The translations under genes and the position numbers were made by a program. Positions 53,341 to 62,986 of a stretch of 64,000 bases of DNA are shown in pieces. Under the pieces are notes generated by a model, which worked only from the letters and a program-made list of their open reading frames with translations, had not been told where the DNA came from and searched no databases. Origin of the DNA: CAVONV01 sp963697355. Its GTDB lineage: Bacteria; Acidobacteriota; Vicinamibacteria; Marinacidobacterales; DATDRI01. Within the stretch, counting starts at the first letter, position 1, and each line of letters opens with the position of its first letter. The DNA is taken from NCBI GenBank assembly GCA_963697355.1, contig CAVONV010000002.1:1-64000 (forward strand). Direction: 5' to 3'.

Positions 53341-53355
53341 TACGTACCTATGGCG

Positions 53356-56300
53356 TTACTTCGCTATCTTCCTCCCAGGTGTGTAGGGTGCGCCGGCGGC
53401 TTCCAACTCCTCTTCGAGTGTTCGTAGCTCGGTCTCGACCAGTCGGGTGAGCTCGGCCCGTACCTCTTCGTACATCTCGGCCGCCCTCTCGTAGCTTTCT
53501 CGATGGGTTCCCGTTGGTCCGTAAGTTGCGCCGAAGGTTCCTCCCGTGACCACGGAAACCAGGCCAAGAACCGACGGATCCGAAGGCTCGCGGAGGCGAC
53601 GACGGACAGGATCACCCTCGAGCTTCTTCTCGACGTCTTTGAGCCCAAGCTCAATAGTGCGAGCCCTCTCCATGAGCGTCGGAGCCGCTGAGGGGGTTTC
53701 GACGATAGCCCGCTTGATGAATAGGATCCGCTCGAGTGCATCATCGAGAATGGCATCCGCGGCCATCGCTTTGCGCTGCAGCTCTCCCGCTCGTTGTTGG
53801 AACTCGAGCGTTTGCTTCCGATCTTGTGGCCCTAGAGTGTAACTGGCGCTTGCCACGACCTCGAACGTTTGGCTGTCACTCAACGCCTCGAGCGCGCCGT
53901 TGACCCATTTTGCCATGCTCACCGTGTAGTGCCCCGGAGTGACGAGGGGGCCAACGGGCAGACTATCCCACAGCGATTCCGGCTCACGCTTCTCGACTTC
54001 CGTGGGTGTATAAGGTGGATGGCGAAGATCCCATGCAACCCGGTGGAATCCTTTGGACGTCGGACCGGTGAACCGTCGAACGACATTTCCGTTGGCATCC
54101 TCAATAGTGAAGACGACCGCGAGCTCATCTTCCCGCAGCTCATTCTCGAGCGATTCCCAGCCGGGAAAGGGAACATCTCCACCTTGTTTCCTGATCTCCT
54201 CTTCTCTATCCCTTCTCAGCTCCTTGTCCGTCTTGAAGGATTGCTGCAAGTAGAAGGTGAAAACGGCACCGAATGGGGGATTGGGCGCCGTGTAGTGGCC
54301 GTCACCCAAGTTGGCCTTTTCTCGCAAGCCCAGAGGGACCGACGGAACGTAGAGCAACGACTTCCGGACCGGGAAGAGAGTGGCCTCTTCTCCCAAAGAG
54401 TCTGGCGTCACCTGTCGCAAAGGCGTGTAATCGTCGAGAATGTAGAAACCCCGGCCGAAAGAGGCCCCTACCAAATCGTTTTCTCTACGCTGGATCTCGA
54501 GGTCGCGGAATGCAATCGTTGGAACACCGCCCTCGAGTTTGGTCCAATGCGCTCCGCCGTCAATGGTAAAAAAGATACCGAACTCCGTACCGACAAAGAG
54601 CAGCTCGGGCTTTACATGATCCTCCACGACGGACCACAGCAAATGTCGGTCAGGAAGGTCTCCCGCGATTGAAGTCCAGCTCCGCCCACGATCGTTGCTC
54701 TTCGAGATGTAGGGCTTGAAGTCTCCTACCTTGTGGTTATCGAAAACCGCGTAAACCGTGTCCGCGTCGTGGAGAGATGCCTTGATCTCGTTGACGAAAG
54801 ACATCTCGGGCACGTCCGTGAAAGAGTCGATGCGCCTCCAGTTGGCACCGCTATCTTCGGTCACCTGGATCAATCCGTCATCCGTTCCCACATAAATGAG
54901 ACCTTCTTGGACCGGAGACTCGGATATCGTCGTCGTGTTGGCGTACCAAGACATCGCTCCATTGTCGTAGAGGTCGTCGACGCTCCACACCCTTCCCATC
55001 AGAGGTAGCTCGTAACGATTCCTTCCCCTGGAAAGGTCGGAGCTGATGGGCGTCCAGCTATCACCGCGGTCGTCACTACGCCACAGACGCTGTGAGCCGA
55101 AGTACAAACGGGTGTGAGAGTGCGGACTGATGAAGATGGGCGCATCCCAGTTCCATCGCTCGGGTGGATCGCCTATACGCGGCATCGGCTTGATATCGAC
55201 GAGCTCACCGTTTTTTCGATCGAACCTCATGAGTCCACCGTACTGCCACTCGGAGTAGATGATGTTGGGATCCTCGGGATCGATCTGGCAGGCATATCCG
55301 TCGCCGCCGACGGTGATGTACCAGTCGCTGTTTTGAATCCCCTGGATGTTCCCGGTCCTCGACGGGCCGACTTGGGTGTTGTTGTCTTGGGTTCCTCCCG
55401 CAATGTTGTAAAAAGGAGTGTCGTTGTCCAGGGCCAGCTTGTAGAACTGGGTTACAGGTAGATTCGCTGCGAACTTCCAGCTCTTCCCATGATCCCAGGA
55501 TTCATAGAGTCCGCCGTCGCTGCCAACCAGGAGGTAATTGGGATCGTTCGCGTCAAACGCCATGGCGTGGTTGTCGCCATGTTTGTACGGTTCACCGAGC
55601 GGTTCGAAAGTCTTGCCTCCATCTTCCGTGAAGCGGAGCACGGCGTCCATTTGGTAGACGCGATCCAGCTTGTGAGGTGAGGCGTAGATTTCTTGATAGT
55701 AGTGCGGCCCCGTCGCGCCGCTGATGTAGTCGTTTCTTTTCTCCCAGCTTTCACCGGAGTTGGTCGATCGGTAGAAGCCTCGTTCGTCGCGGAGCGCCTC
55801 GATAGTGGCATATACGACGTCGGGATTGACGGGCGATACCGCGAGGCCGATGCGGCCCATGTCCTTTGACGGGAGACCGTTTGTCAGCTCCCTCCAGTCT
55901 TCACCGGCGTTGGTGGTCTTGTAGATGCCCGATTCCGGCCCGCCGGCCAGCAAGGAATAGATGTGCCGTCGGCGCTGGTAAGCTGCCGCGAAAACAACGT
56001 CAGGGTTGCGTGGGTCGAACTCCAGATCGGTCACTCCGGTGTCCTCGCTGATTTCGAGAACCAGGTTCCACGTTTTCCCCGCGTCAGTTGTTTTGAACAG
56101 GCCGCGCTCTCCACCTGATGCCCAAAGAGGCCCTTCTGCGGCGACGTAGACGACGTTGGAGTCGCGGGGATCGACGAGTATCTTGCCGATGTGCTCCGAT
56201 GCTCCAAGCCCCATGTTCGCCCAGGTCTTCCCGCCGTTCAGGCTCCTGTAAACGCCGTCGCCATATCCGACATGGCGTCCGCTGACGTTTTCTCCCGTGC

Positions 56301-56616
56301 CGACCCAGATCGTTTCAGGATTGCTGGGGTCTACGGTGACACAGCCCACAGAGTAAGAAGGTTGGTCATCGGTGAGGGGTGCCCAGGTTGTTCCCGCATT
56401 GATGGTCTTCCACACCCCTCCTGATCCTACGGCGATGTACCAAGTGCTCTGATCCTTGGGGTGGATGGCGATGTCGGCGATCCGGCCCGACATCAGAGCC
56501 GGGCCGATTCCGCGGAAGGCCAGACCCTTGAACGTCTCGGCATCGAACTTCGTCGCTTCCTGAGAAAGTCCGTGGGTCGAAAAGAGAAACAAAAAGCAAA
56601 GAGCGATTCTTTTCAT
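53356..56616 (-). CDS. Exported sortilin/VPS10-like BNR beta-propeller protein
   Basis: 1086 residues from ATG 56616 (GGAGAG just upstream), with a signal peptide (MKRIALCFLFLFSTHGLSQ). The N-terminal two thirds consist of BNR/sortilin repeats with Asp-box turns: SGGVWKTINAGTTW, GVYRSLNGGKTW, GLFKTTDAGKTW, GIYKTTNAGEDW, GFYRSTNSGESW, RFTEDGGKTF, LYESWDHGKSW, LWRSDDRGDSW, LIQVTEDSGANW, YISKSNDRGRSW. A later Ig-like region (FTIEDANGNVVRRFTGPTSKGFHRVAWDLR) and a C-terminal helical tail follow. Such proteins are abundant in Acidobacteriota and are often mis-annotated as glycosyl hydrolases; no catalytic residues can be pointed to. Confidence 0.85.
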   Translation of the reverse strand: MKRIALCFLFLFSTHGLSQEATKFDAETFKGLAFRGIGPALMSGRIADIAIHPKDQSTWYIAVGSGGVWKTINAGTTWAPLTDDQPSYSVGCVTVDPSNPETIWVGTGENVSGRHVGYGDGVYRSLNGGKTWANMGLGASEHIGKILVDPRDSNVVYVAAEGPLWASGGERGLFKTTDAGKTWNLVLEISEDTGVTDLEFDPRNPDVVFAAAYQRRRHIYSLLAGGPESGIYKTTNAGEDWRELTNGLPSKDMGRIGLAVSPVNPDVVYATIEALRDERGFYRSTNSGESWEKRNDYISGATGPHYYQEIYASPHKLDRVYQMDAVLRFTEDGGKTFEPLGEPYKHGDNHAMAFDANDPNYLLVGSDGGLYESWDHGKSWKFAANLPVTQFYKLALDNDTPFYNIAGGTQDNNTQVGPSRTGNIQGIQNSDWYITVGGDGYACQIDPEDPNIIYSEWQYGGLMRFDRKNGELVDIKPMPRIGDPPERWNWDAPIFISPHSHTRLYFGSQRLWRSDDRGDSWTPISSDLSRGRNRYELPLMGRVWSVDDLYDNGAMSWYANTTTISESPVQEGLIYVGTDDGLIQVTEDSGANWRRIDSFTDVPEMSFVNEIKASLHDADTVYAVFDNHKVGDFKPYISKSNDRGRSWTSIAGDLPDRHLLWSVVEDHVKPELLFVGTEFGIFFTIDGGAHWTKLEGGVPTIAFRDLEIQRRENDLVGASFGRGFYILDDYTPLRQVTPDSLGEEATLFPVRKSLLYVPSVPLGLREKANLGDGHYTAPNPPFGAVFTFYLQQSFKTDKELRRDREEEIRKQGGDVPFPGWESLENELREDELAVVFTIEDANGNVVRRFTGPTSKGFHRVAWDLRHPPYTPTEVEKREPESLWDSLPVGPLVTPGHYTVSMAKWVNGALEALSDSQTFEVVASASYTLGPQDRKQTLEFQQRAGELQRKAMAADAILDDALERILFIKRAIVETPSAAPTLMERARTIELGLKDVEKKLEGDPVRRRLREPSDPSVLGLVSVVTGGTFGATYGPTGTHRESYERAAEMYEEVRAELTRLVETELRTLEEELEAAGAPYTPGRKIAK

Positions 56617-56661
56617 GGTTCTCTCCTGGGATTGAGTCTTTTGAAAATCATTCATTCATAT

Positions 56662-59367
56662 CTACTGCAAGGTGCCCATCGCGAGAGCGAAGGCCGCTCT
56701 AGCACCAAGAAGCACCGCGACTAGGAGGAAAGCCACAGCCGGTAGCTTTGCCCAAAAACGATAGGTCATGGCGCGGTCGACCAGCAAGCCCCCGCCGACC
56801 GCGACGGGCACCATTACGAAGTAATGGTGCTTGAGGATGAAGTTGAAAAAGACGTCAAAAAAGCTGAAGACGATCAATATGGACGCCCAGGCGAGTAAGA
56901 TGAATCGAGCGTCTACGCGGGACCGAACGCCGAGACCGGCCAAGCTCGCAAGTCCCACGAGAGGAATGAGAGACGTGCCAAAACTGTAAGCCAGTTTGCG
57001 AGGCACCATGGACAGGCGTGCCCAAATGGAGAAGGGCTCGTCGCCTCCCGAAACAAGGAGGATGGGTATCGACTCACGCAGAAAAGGCATGACCCAGTGG
57101 ATGTAGTAAATGAAAAACGCCGCGGCCAATGAAGCGGAAGTGCATCCTGCGAGGTGCCTGCCAGATTGAGGATTCTTCCGGAAGACGAAAGGCAACGCCA
57201 AAGCCAACGTGAAAACAGTAAAAAGAAGGGAAGCCGTATAGGAAAGGTACGCTAGAGTCAATAGTGCGACGGCACCCCACCAGTAGGTTCTCAGGCCCAG
57301 TCGATCCAAATAGAAGATGACGAAGGCAAGTGCCAACGATGCCGCCCAACATCCGAACACGGTGAGAAAATGGGACAGGGCCAGGAGTTGATAGGTGGCC
57401 GTCATGGTCACCGTGAGGAGAGCTGCCCAAACCCCCGCCCTCGCGTTTCCAAATCGCCGTGCCAAGGCTGCAGCAAGGAAAGCCATACAAGTGAGCATCG
57501 ATACTTGTAGTAGCTTTTGAAGAAACGCGAACCATGAAGCAGGCAACGCCGTTAGGGGAGCTATCAACGTGTGATAGGTGCAAGGGTAAGGTACGACAAG
57601 CCCCCCCCACTGTGCTTCGCGACTCAGGATGTTGTCTGGATGAGGCAAATAGAAAACGAGGAATTTCCCCTTCCAGATCTCTTCCGCTATCGATGAGTGG
57701 TAGAGGAAGTGCAAACCTTTGTAAAGCGGAAAGGCCATGGCGGTGAGCCAAACGATGAAACCTACCTGAATCACTGCTAGTGCAAGCGATCTCGCGTGAA
57801 AGTCGGAGGACGAAGCTGAATCGAGATGGAGAAGGCCTCCTCCCAAAAGGGCACCGATGGAAGCCAGGAGGCAGATCCCCAAGAGCGTCCCCGCGAAGGG
57901 GATGAAAAGGACGGGATTGAAGAACAACGCATAAAGCACCGCGCCCAGGAAAAATGCCGTGCCGGCGGTGCACCAGCGTGCCGGCAGACCCGTAGCCCCC
58001 AATCCCCAAAGGAAGACCAAGGTCGCACCAAGAAACGCGAGAACCGTTCTCAGCGAAGGGAGAGCCCGGCCGCGTTGAATGACAACGCGGTCGATGCGAA
58101 GTCTTCCGGCGTTTGTTGCGGCCGGAAACTCGATTCGGAGTCCGGAGCGCCATCCGACGGGGGCCGGAGCGACGAGTCTCGTCTCCGTCCATGTATCGCC
58201 AAGGGCTGCTTCGACCTCGGAATAGCCCGCCCGAGCAAGGGGCAAGACGGCGGCATTGTTCTCATCCAATGAAGCCGTAATGGTGATTTGCCAGTTGGTT
58301 CCTCCTCCAAAATCACGCAAATCAATTTGGGAGCCCGCCAAAGCGCGCCGGAAAGTGACGCCCCTCTCGGCGTCGAAGGAAGCGAATCGGTCAACCAGAG
58401 TTGTCTCTTGCCCCGAGCCCAAATCGATGTCCAATTCGGGACGAGCCAAGTAGGCAATCGACAGACCCGAAAAACCTGCAATCGCGATAACCAAGGTCGT
58501 CCACCGGGTGACGCTGTCCAGCCCTTGCCGGGCAGCCATTCCTGTGGCGAGGAAGAGTTGACGCACTAGATCCACCAGGGAAGGAAAGAGCTTGGTCACG
58601 GCGAAAGCGACGAAGGTCAGGAGTAGGAGTGGTATGACGGCTGAGGCCATGTAGCCTCGAGCCCATGCATAGGCACCACCCATGAGACAGGCGCCGATCA
58701 ATCCGGAACGCGATGCACTGCTTGGGCGAAGCCCGACTCGAACAAGAGTTCCAAAAAACAGGCAAAGCGTGAGGCTCGCGAGCACAACTTGTCGAAGAGA
58801 CGGAAAACCCCAAACCAACGCGGAGCCTCGAGGCAGCCAACGTGCTTCGTGAACGCGAACGCCCAAGGATCGTTCATCGGTTGGCCCGGGTGTGAAGGTC
58901 TCGGAGCGCAAACAAACCCTGATATCGGAGCTCCACCATCCTCGTGACGCGGCGGGAATTTGGAGGCTCTCAATGCGCCGGCGCGCCTCGAACTGTTGCG
59001 TCGATCCTGGAGTCTCGAGAACCACGAGAGGGTTCTTCTGTCCTCTCGGGCGGAAGCCGGCGATGTCGAGTGCGACCTTTCCCCGGCGCCCCGGTCCAAT
59101 GTCCGGGAAAGTAACGCAGCTTCTGGAACGGCTCCAGCGGTAGTCGCCTTCTGCGTCGTGAAATCCCTCGACGAAAGGCGTGCTCCAGAACGCGCGGCCG
59201 ACGGGTACGGCGATAGGCCGGTTGATTTGGTAGCCGATGGTTGTGGACAGGATGGAGGCGAGAATGAGCCAAAGGAGCTCTCTGCCACCGCTTCGCTTTT
59301 GGGAGCCTCTTGTACTGGCCGAAGAACCCTTTGTTATTGGAGCTTCGGGAGGTTCTTCTTGAAGCAT
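56662..59367 (-). CDS. Large polytopic membrane protein with two extracytoplasmic domains
   Basis: About 901 residues from ATG 59367; the frame is open further upstream. A first membrane segment (LLWLILASILSTTIGYQI) precedes a beta-rich periplasmic domain (to about 195), more hydrophobic segments follow, a second soluble domain (TTLVDRFASFDAERGVTFRRALAGSQIDLRDFGGGTNWQITITA) and then about ten membrane helices. PHPDNILSREAQWGGLVVPYPCTYHTLIAPLTAL resembles loops of GT39/DUF2298-type enzymes. It is divergent from, and close to, a GT39-type gene, which suggests joint work in envelope glycosylation. No specific reaction can be assigned. Base composition matches its neighbours. Confidence 0.65.
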   Translation of the reverse strand: MLQEEPPEAPITKGSSASTRGSQKRSGGRELLWLILASILSTTIGYQINRPIAVPVGRAFWSTPFVEGFHDAEGDYRWSRSRSCVTFPDIGPGRRGKVALDIAGFRPRGQKNPLVVLETPGSTQQFEARRRIESLQIPAASRGWWSSDIRVCLRSETFTPGPTDERSLGVRVHEARWLPRGSALVWGFPSLRQVVLASLTLCLFFGTLVRVGLRPSSASRSGLIGACLMGGAYAWARGYMASAVIPLLLLTFVAFAVTKLFPSLVDLVRQLFLATGMAARQGLDSVTRWTTLVIAIAGFSGLSIAYLARPELDIDLGSGQETTLVDRFASFDAERGVTFRRALAGSQIDLRDFGGGTNWQITITASLDENNAAVLPLARAGYSEVEAALGDTWTETRLVAPAPVGWRSGLRIEFPAATNAGRLRIDRVVIQRGRALPSLRTVLAFLGATLVFLWGLGATGLPARWCTAGTAFFLGAVLYALFFNPVLFIPFAGTLLGICLLASIGALLGGGLLHLDSASSSDFHARSLALAVIQVGFIVWLTAMAFPLYKGLHFLYHSSIAEEIWKGKFLVFYLPHPDNILSREAQWGGLVVPYPCTYHTLIAPLTALPASWFAFLQKLLQVSMLTCMAFLAAALARRFGNARAGVWAALLTVTMTATYQLLALSHFLTVFGCWAASLALAFVIFYLDRLGLRTYWWGAVALLTLAYLSYTASLLFTVFTLALALPFVFRKNPQSGRHLAGCTSASLAAAFFIYYIHWVMPFLRESIPILLVSGGDEPFSIWARLSMVPRKLAYSFGTSLIPLVGLASLAGLGVRSRVDARFILLAWASILIVFSFFDVFFNFILKHHYFVMVPVAVGGGLLVDRAMTYRFWAKLPAVAFLLVAVLLGARAAFALAMGTLQ

Positions 59368-59407
59368 TTGAGGACGGATCCTAGCACGTTCAATCGAGGC
59401 GTCTGAA

Positions 59408-61252
59408 GTGGTTTCCACTTTGCTACCACGGAGACCACCGGCCGTGCTACTCTCTACGCGGTTTCCATTTGATCTCGCGTCGGGAGCGATTCTATTGGCG
59501 ACAGAGCGCAAAGAGCCGCCTCGTTGGTATCCACCGGCCAAGCTCGCTAAGAACCTGGCTTGGATCGCTTGGATCAATGCCGTCGCATCGCTCCTCACCA
59601 ACGGTTACACCCTGCAGTGGCTCGAGCCAACGGTCTCCCGCAGGGCGCTCGTGCTGCTCAGTCTCGCCGTCGCGGCGGCGATCTCCGGCTGGACAAGATA
59701 TGGAGTTCCCGCCTCTCGCGAAGGTTGGAAGAAGTGGGCTCGCTCTCTCGTGGTGCCCGCTTTGCTCATCCTCATCCTAGCGGCGGCTTTTGGCCTTCGT
59801 GTTTGGGGGATTACCTACGGACTCCCGCAAAGCTACATCCCCGATGAATACGACTATGTCCACTCCGCCCTTAAAAAGTTAAAAACGGGGGATTTCAATC
59901 CAAGGTGGTGGTACTACCCATCCCTCCAGCCTTATCTTTGCACCGCGACCTATCTCGCCGTCTACCTTCAGAATCTTCCGAGTGGCCGATGGGCAGGTAT
60001 CCACCAGGTCACGGAGGAGGACATGCTCTATTGGGGACGTTTCTTAGGTGTCGTTTTCGGAACCTTGACGGTCCTCGTGACGTTTCTATTGGGGCGAAGC
60101 CTCTTCAGCACGAAAGTCGGTCTGGTATCGGCTGCTCTGTTGGCGGTCTTTCCCGGTGCCGTGGAGCACTCTCAGTACAACAAGCCGGACGTCGTACTGT
60201 ACTTTGCCGTGGTCGTGAGTGTCATCGTAACACTGACCTATCTAGGCAAAGGAGGTTACAAGCTCGCGTTCGCTTGCGGTGTCGCTATCGGCCTCGCGAC
60301 GGCGACGAAGTATAACGGCGTGTTGTTGGCAGCACCGTTTCTGATCGCCGTTGCGCTTCGGCATAGGAGGAGGCTGTTCTCCGAGGTCGATCTCTACGTT
60401 GGAGCGGTGGGTGCAGTGATGACCTTCGTCGTCATCAATCCATATTTTCTTGCGGATTTCCCGAGGTTCCTCGAGCACGTTTCTTTCGACATCTACAGCT
60501 ATGGGTACCTTGGTCGGCCCGGCGCCGAAGGAGACAACAACTGGTACACTCATGCCGTCTACACGGCTCGCTACGGCGCGGGTTTCTGGGTGTCCTTGTT
60601 CGCGGTTGCGGGTCTAGTTATCGCCTTGTATCGAGCCAGAGGGAGTACGGCTGTCTTTCTGAGCTTTCCCATCCTCTACTACTCGCACTACGGTGCTCAG
60701 CGTATCAACTGGGCGGGAAACCTCATTGCGGTATATCCCTTCCTCGCGATACTGGCGGGCTACGCTCTCTATGAGTTCCTGGCTGTGATCGTCCGACGAA
60801 TGGGTTCGAAGCGCTATCTCGCCTTCGAGCCCGTCGCCGCGGTGCTTTTGCTCGTGGTTTTGATTTGGTCTCCCCTCAGAACGTCTATTCGCTTCAACAC
60901 CGAGTTGACGCTTCCCGACACGGGCAACGTCGCGCGCGAGTGGATCGATGGCGCCTTTCCTCCTGGTACTTCTTTTGCGGTGGAAAGACACGCGCCTGTT
61001 CCGGATCGGAAGAAATACAAAGTGATGCAGGAGGCACGCATCATTCAGAAAGCGCTGCGGAGTTATCGAGATCTGGGAGTTGGGTACTTTGTGGTCTCAT
61101 CACAAGTCTACGAGCGATTCGGGCCGGAGCATCGCCTTTCCAAAGCCTACGATCGCCTATTTCAAGCCTGCCCGCTCGTAAGAAAATTCGAGCCACTCGA
61201 GGGGGAGTTGCAAGGACCGACGATCCGGGTACTCAAAGTGCCACCTGAGTAG
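59408..61252 (+). CDS. GT39/PMT-type glycosyltransferase membrane protein
   Basis: 614 residues from a GTG at 59408. Around ten to twelve membrane segments. The catalytic acidic motif of polyprenyl-phosphate-sugar glycosyltransferases is in the first large loop: YGLPQSYIPDEYDYVHSALKKLKTGDFNPRWWYYPSLQPYL (PDE). A tail of about 100 residues (RFNTELTLPDTGNVAREWIDGAFPPGTSFAVERHAPVP) is soluble and extracytoplasmic. It should transfer a sugar from a lipid carrier to a protein, lipid A or glycan acceptor in the periplasm. It is divergent from the other large membrane protein gene, sharing 40 bases of upstream DNA. Confidence 0.8.
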   Translation: MVSTLLPRRPPAVLLSTRFPFDLASGAILLATERKEPPRWYPPAKLAKNLAWIAWINAVASLLTNGYTLQWLEPTVSRRALVLLSLAVAAAISGWTRYGVPASREGWKKWARSLVVPALLILILAAAFGLRVWGITYGLPQSYIPDEYDYVHSALKKLKTGDFNPRWWYYPSLQPYLCTATYLAVYLQNLPSGRWAGIHQVTEEDMLYWGRFLGVVFGTLTVLVTFLLGRSLFSTKVGLVSAALLAVFPGAVEHSQYNKPDVVLYFAVVVSVIVTLTYLGKGGYKLAFACGVAIGLATATKYNGVLLAAPFLIAVALRHRRRLFSEVDLYVGAVGAVMTFVVINPYFLADFPRFLEHVSFDIYSYGYLGRPGAEGDNNWYTHAVYTARYGAGFWVSLFAVAGLVIALYRARGSTAVFLSFPILYYSHYGAQRINWAGNLIAVYPFLAILAGYALYEFLAVIVRRMGSKRYLAFEPVAAVLLLVVLIWSPLRTSIRFNTELTLPDTGNVAREWIDGAFPPGTSFAVERHAPVPDRKKYKVMQEARIIQKALRSYRDLGVGYFVVSSQVYERFGPEHRLSKAYDRLFQACPLVRKFEPLEGELQGPTIRVLKVPPE

Positions 61253-61263
61253 ACAAGGTCGGA

Positions 61264-61692
61264 TTAGAGCGCGAATCCCATGATACCTTCGGCAACGAGC
61301 TCCTCGCCGTGGTATGCGCTCATCTTGAGGCTTCCGAGCCGTCCGCGCATTTTCCGGACCTCACCGTCGATCCTCAAGGAACATCCCGCGGGAATCCTCT
61401 TGTGGAAACGGATGTCGTCGATCGAGCGAAAGAAGATAGCCCGCCCGCGGTTCTCTTCCGGATAGAGCACCAAAACGGCGCCTACTTGTGCCATGGCTTC
61501 GGTCAATATGGTCGGTGGGTAATAGTACCTGCCAGCATCGTCTCGAATGAGAAAAGCGCCGGTGTCCCCTACACGAATCACGCCGCTGATCCTCGTTCCC
61601 GGCGTGATCTCGCTGATCTCGTCGACGAAGAGGAACGGATCTCGGTGGGGAAGGATCTTTTCGATTTCTCGACGGTCAAGGATCGTGCTCAC
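61264..61692 (-). CDS. FabZ-like 3-hydroxyacyl-ACP dehydratase
   Basis: 142 residues. Hot-dog fold with the FabZ catalytic His in ILPHRDPFLFVDEI and the catalytic acidic residue in PTILTEAMAQVGAVLVL. RAIFFRSIDDIRFHKRIPAGCSLRIDGEV is the rest of the fold. The FPGHPVMPGVL loop of canonical FabZ is replaced by GRYYYPPTILTEAM, so it may act on an unusual acyl chain or be a FabZ paralogue for polyketide or lipid synthesis. GTG start overlaps the methyltransferase stop (GTGA), so it is co-transcribed with it. Confidence 0.82.
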   Translation of the reverse strand: MSTILDRREIEKILPHRDPFLFVDEISEITPGTRISGVIRVGDTGAFLIRDDAGRYYYPPTILTEAMAQVGAVLVLYPEENRGRAIFFRSIDDIRFHKRIPAGCSLRIDGEVRKMRGRLGSLKMSAYHGEELVAEGIMGFAL

Positions 61693-62378
61693 GGATCCTC
61701 CCTCTCTGTCTCGGCCCCAGCCCGTCGGTCGAAAACGAGGAAGTACTGGTAGGGAAGGAAAGAATGCTCCTCGACGAGCTTGAAGCCCGATGCTTCAGCC
61801 TCGGCGATGAGACGTTGTCTGGGCACACGATACCGACGTGTGGGGCCTACGGGAACGTCTTTGTTACTGAAGAAATCGACAACGGCCAAGCGACCGTCAG
61901 GCTTCAATACGCTCCTGATGTTCGACAACAGCGCTTTCGGCGATCGAAGCTCGTGGTAGACGTCGACAAGAAGCGCTAGGTCGACAGTGCCGGCCTCCAG
62001 GCGGGTGTCATTTTCTTGGGAAAGGACCGTGGTGACGTTGATGAGACCGATCTCGCCTACCTTGCGCTCGACAAATGCCAGCATCTCCTGCTGGATGTCC
62101 ACCGCAAACAGCCGGCCGTCCGGACCAACCGCCTTGGACAGGAACGGCACAAAATAACCGGAGCCCGTTCCGATATCAGCGATAGTCGAGCCAGCTTCGA
62201 TTTGGAGAGCCTCGATAACTTGAACCGGCTTTTGCCAATCGTCTCGGCTCTCGTTCTCTAATGCGTCGACGTCCCGGGGGCTGTAAATCCGACTGTTCTG
62301 GGCCGGAGCCATGAGGCTTGCCCAGCTGAGTGCAAAGAATATGAGCAGAGATATTCTCACCGCCGTTTCCCGCCTCAC
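61689..62378 (-). CDS. Class I SAM methyltransferase with N-terminal signal or anchor
   Basis: 229 residues. Motif I TIADIGTGSGYFVPFLSKAVG, motif II LFAVDIQQEMLAFVE, motif IV TVDLALLVDVYHELRSPKALLSNIRSVLKPDGRLAVVDFFS. Before the domain is a hydrophobic stretch (AVRISLLIFFALSWASLMAPAQ) ending in a signal-peptidase-like site, which would place the enzyme in the periplasm, where no SAM is available; an uncleaved anchor with a cytoplasmic domain would need an inverted topology. The ending VEEHSFLPYQYFLVF is typical of UbiE-like methyltransferases from Acidobacteriota-type genomes. The substrate is unknown. Confidence 0.78.
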   Translation of the reverse strand: MRRETAVRISLLIFFALSWASLMAPAQNSRIYSPRDVDALENESRDDWQKPVQVIEALQIEAGSTIADIGTGSGYFVPFLSKAVGPDGRLFAVDIQQEMLAFVERKVGEIGLINVTTVLSQENDTRLEAGTVDLALLVDVYHELRSPKALLSNIRSVLKPDGRLAVVDFFSNKDVPVGPTRRYRVPRQRLIAEAEASGFKLVEEHSFLPYQYFLVFDRRAGAETEREDP

Positions 62379-62449
62379 TATAGCACAGGGGCAACGGTCA
62401 AGCCCGCCTTCGTTGACGGTCCCGATTCACTGTCGCCGACTTCAACGCG

Positions 62450-62593
62450 TCAGTCGACGGGCTGCCTGTCATCAGACTCGACGGGGAGCTGAGTTTGGTG
62501 ACTACTCGAATAGCCGCGGAAAGGGCTGATCCACTGCGCTAGTTGAAGGAGAAGAGCCCCAACGAGAACGACGAGAACGATAAATGTGCGCAT
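62450..62593 (-). CDS. 47-residue single-pass membrane protein
   Basis: ATG at 62593 with GGAGG 6 bases upstream, a strong ribosome binding site. The product begins MRTFIVLVVLVGALLLQLA (one membrane helix or signal) and ends with a polar tail of about 24 residues (QTQLPVESDDRQPVD). Too short for family recognition. It lies upstream of the methyltransferase gene on the same strand with a 71-base gap, so it may be transcribed with it. The good start signal is the main evidence that it is real. Confidence 0.55.
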   Translation of the reverse strand: MRTFIVLVVLVGALLLQLAQWISPFRGYSSSHQTQLPVESDDRQPVD

Positions 62594-62986
62594 AGGTGCC
62601 TCCTTGAGCTGCAGTTGTCCCGGGGAGGCAGATAGTCCCTGTTGTCAGGCCAAGAAAGCATTGGGAAGGGGGTCGCATCCTAAGTGCGTCTGAGAAAATA
62701 CCGACCTTGCTGAAAAACGCGAAACGGTTACTGAACGAATTTAGAAATGAAACCGACGCACGAATTCCCCGTCAAAACCATTCTGCTTCCCGGACGCCGA
62801 TCCGATTGGGGTGGAAAGAGCGCTTGGCGTTAGGTTATTCGTTCGAGTGTTTGTTTGTCAAGAATAAGGATCAGTAAGTTCAGGACCGACATGGAGATTG
62901 GTGTATTCTTTGCCCGCCCGTTCCTTGTTGCAAGGCTATATGAGTATCATGGACGACGTTTATCGAGGCAACGACTGCTAGACAAA
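62594..62986. promoter_or_regulatory. Divergent intergenic region before the MATE gene
   Basis: 393 bases between the 47-residue protein (minus) and the MATE transporter (plus). I see no confident promoter; the part at 62840-62900 is more AT-rich (TTGTTTGTCAAGAATAAGG). Short frames on the plus strand at about 62881-62980 end before the MATE start and have no Shine-Dalgarno. Confidence 0.35.

Noticed and set aside
57074..58192. 372-codon minus-strand open frame
   Set aside because: Out of frame inside the 56662-59367 membrane protein, with Arg/Ser/Pro-rich shadow composition.
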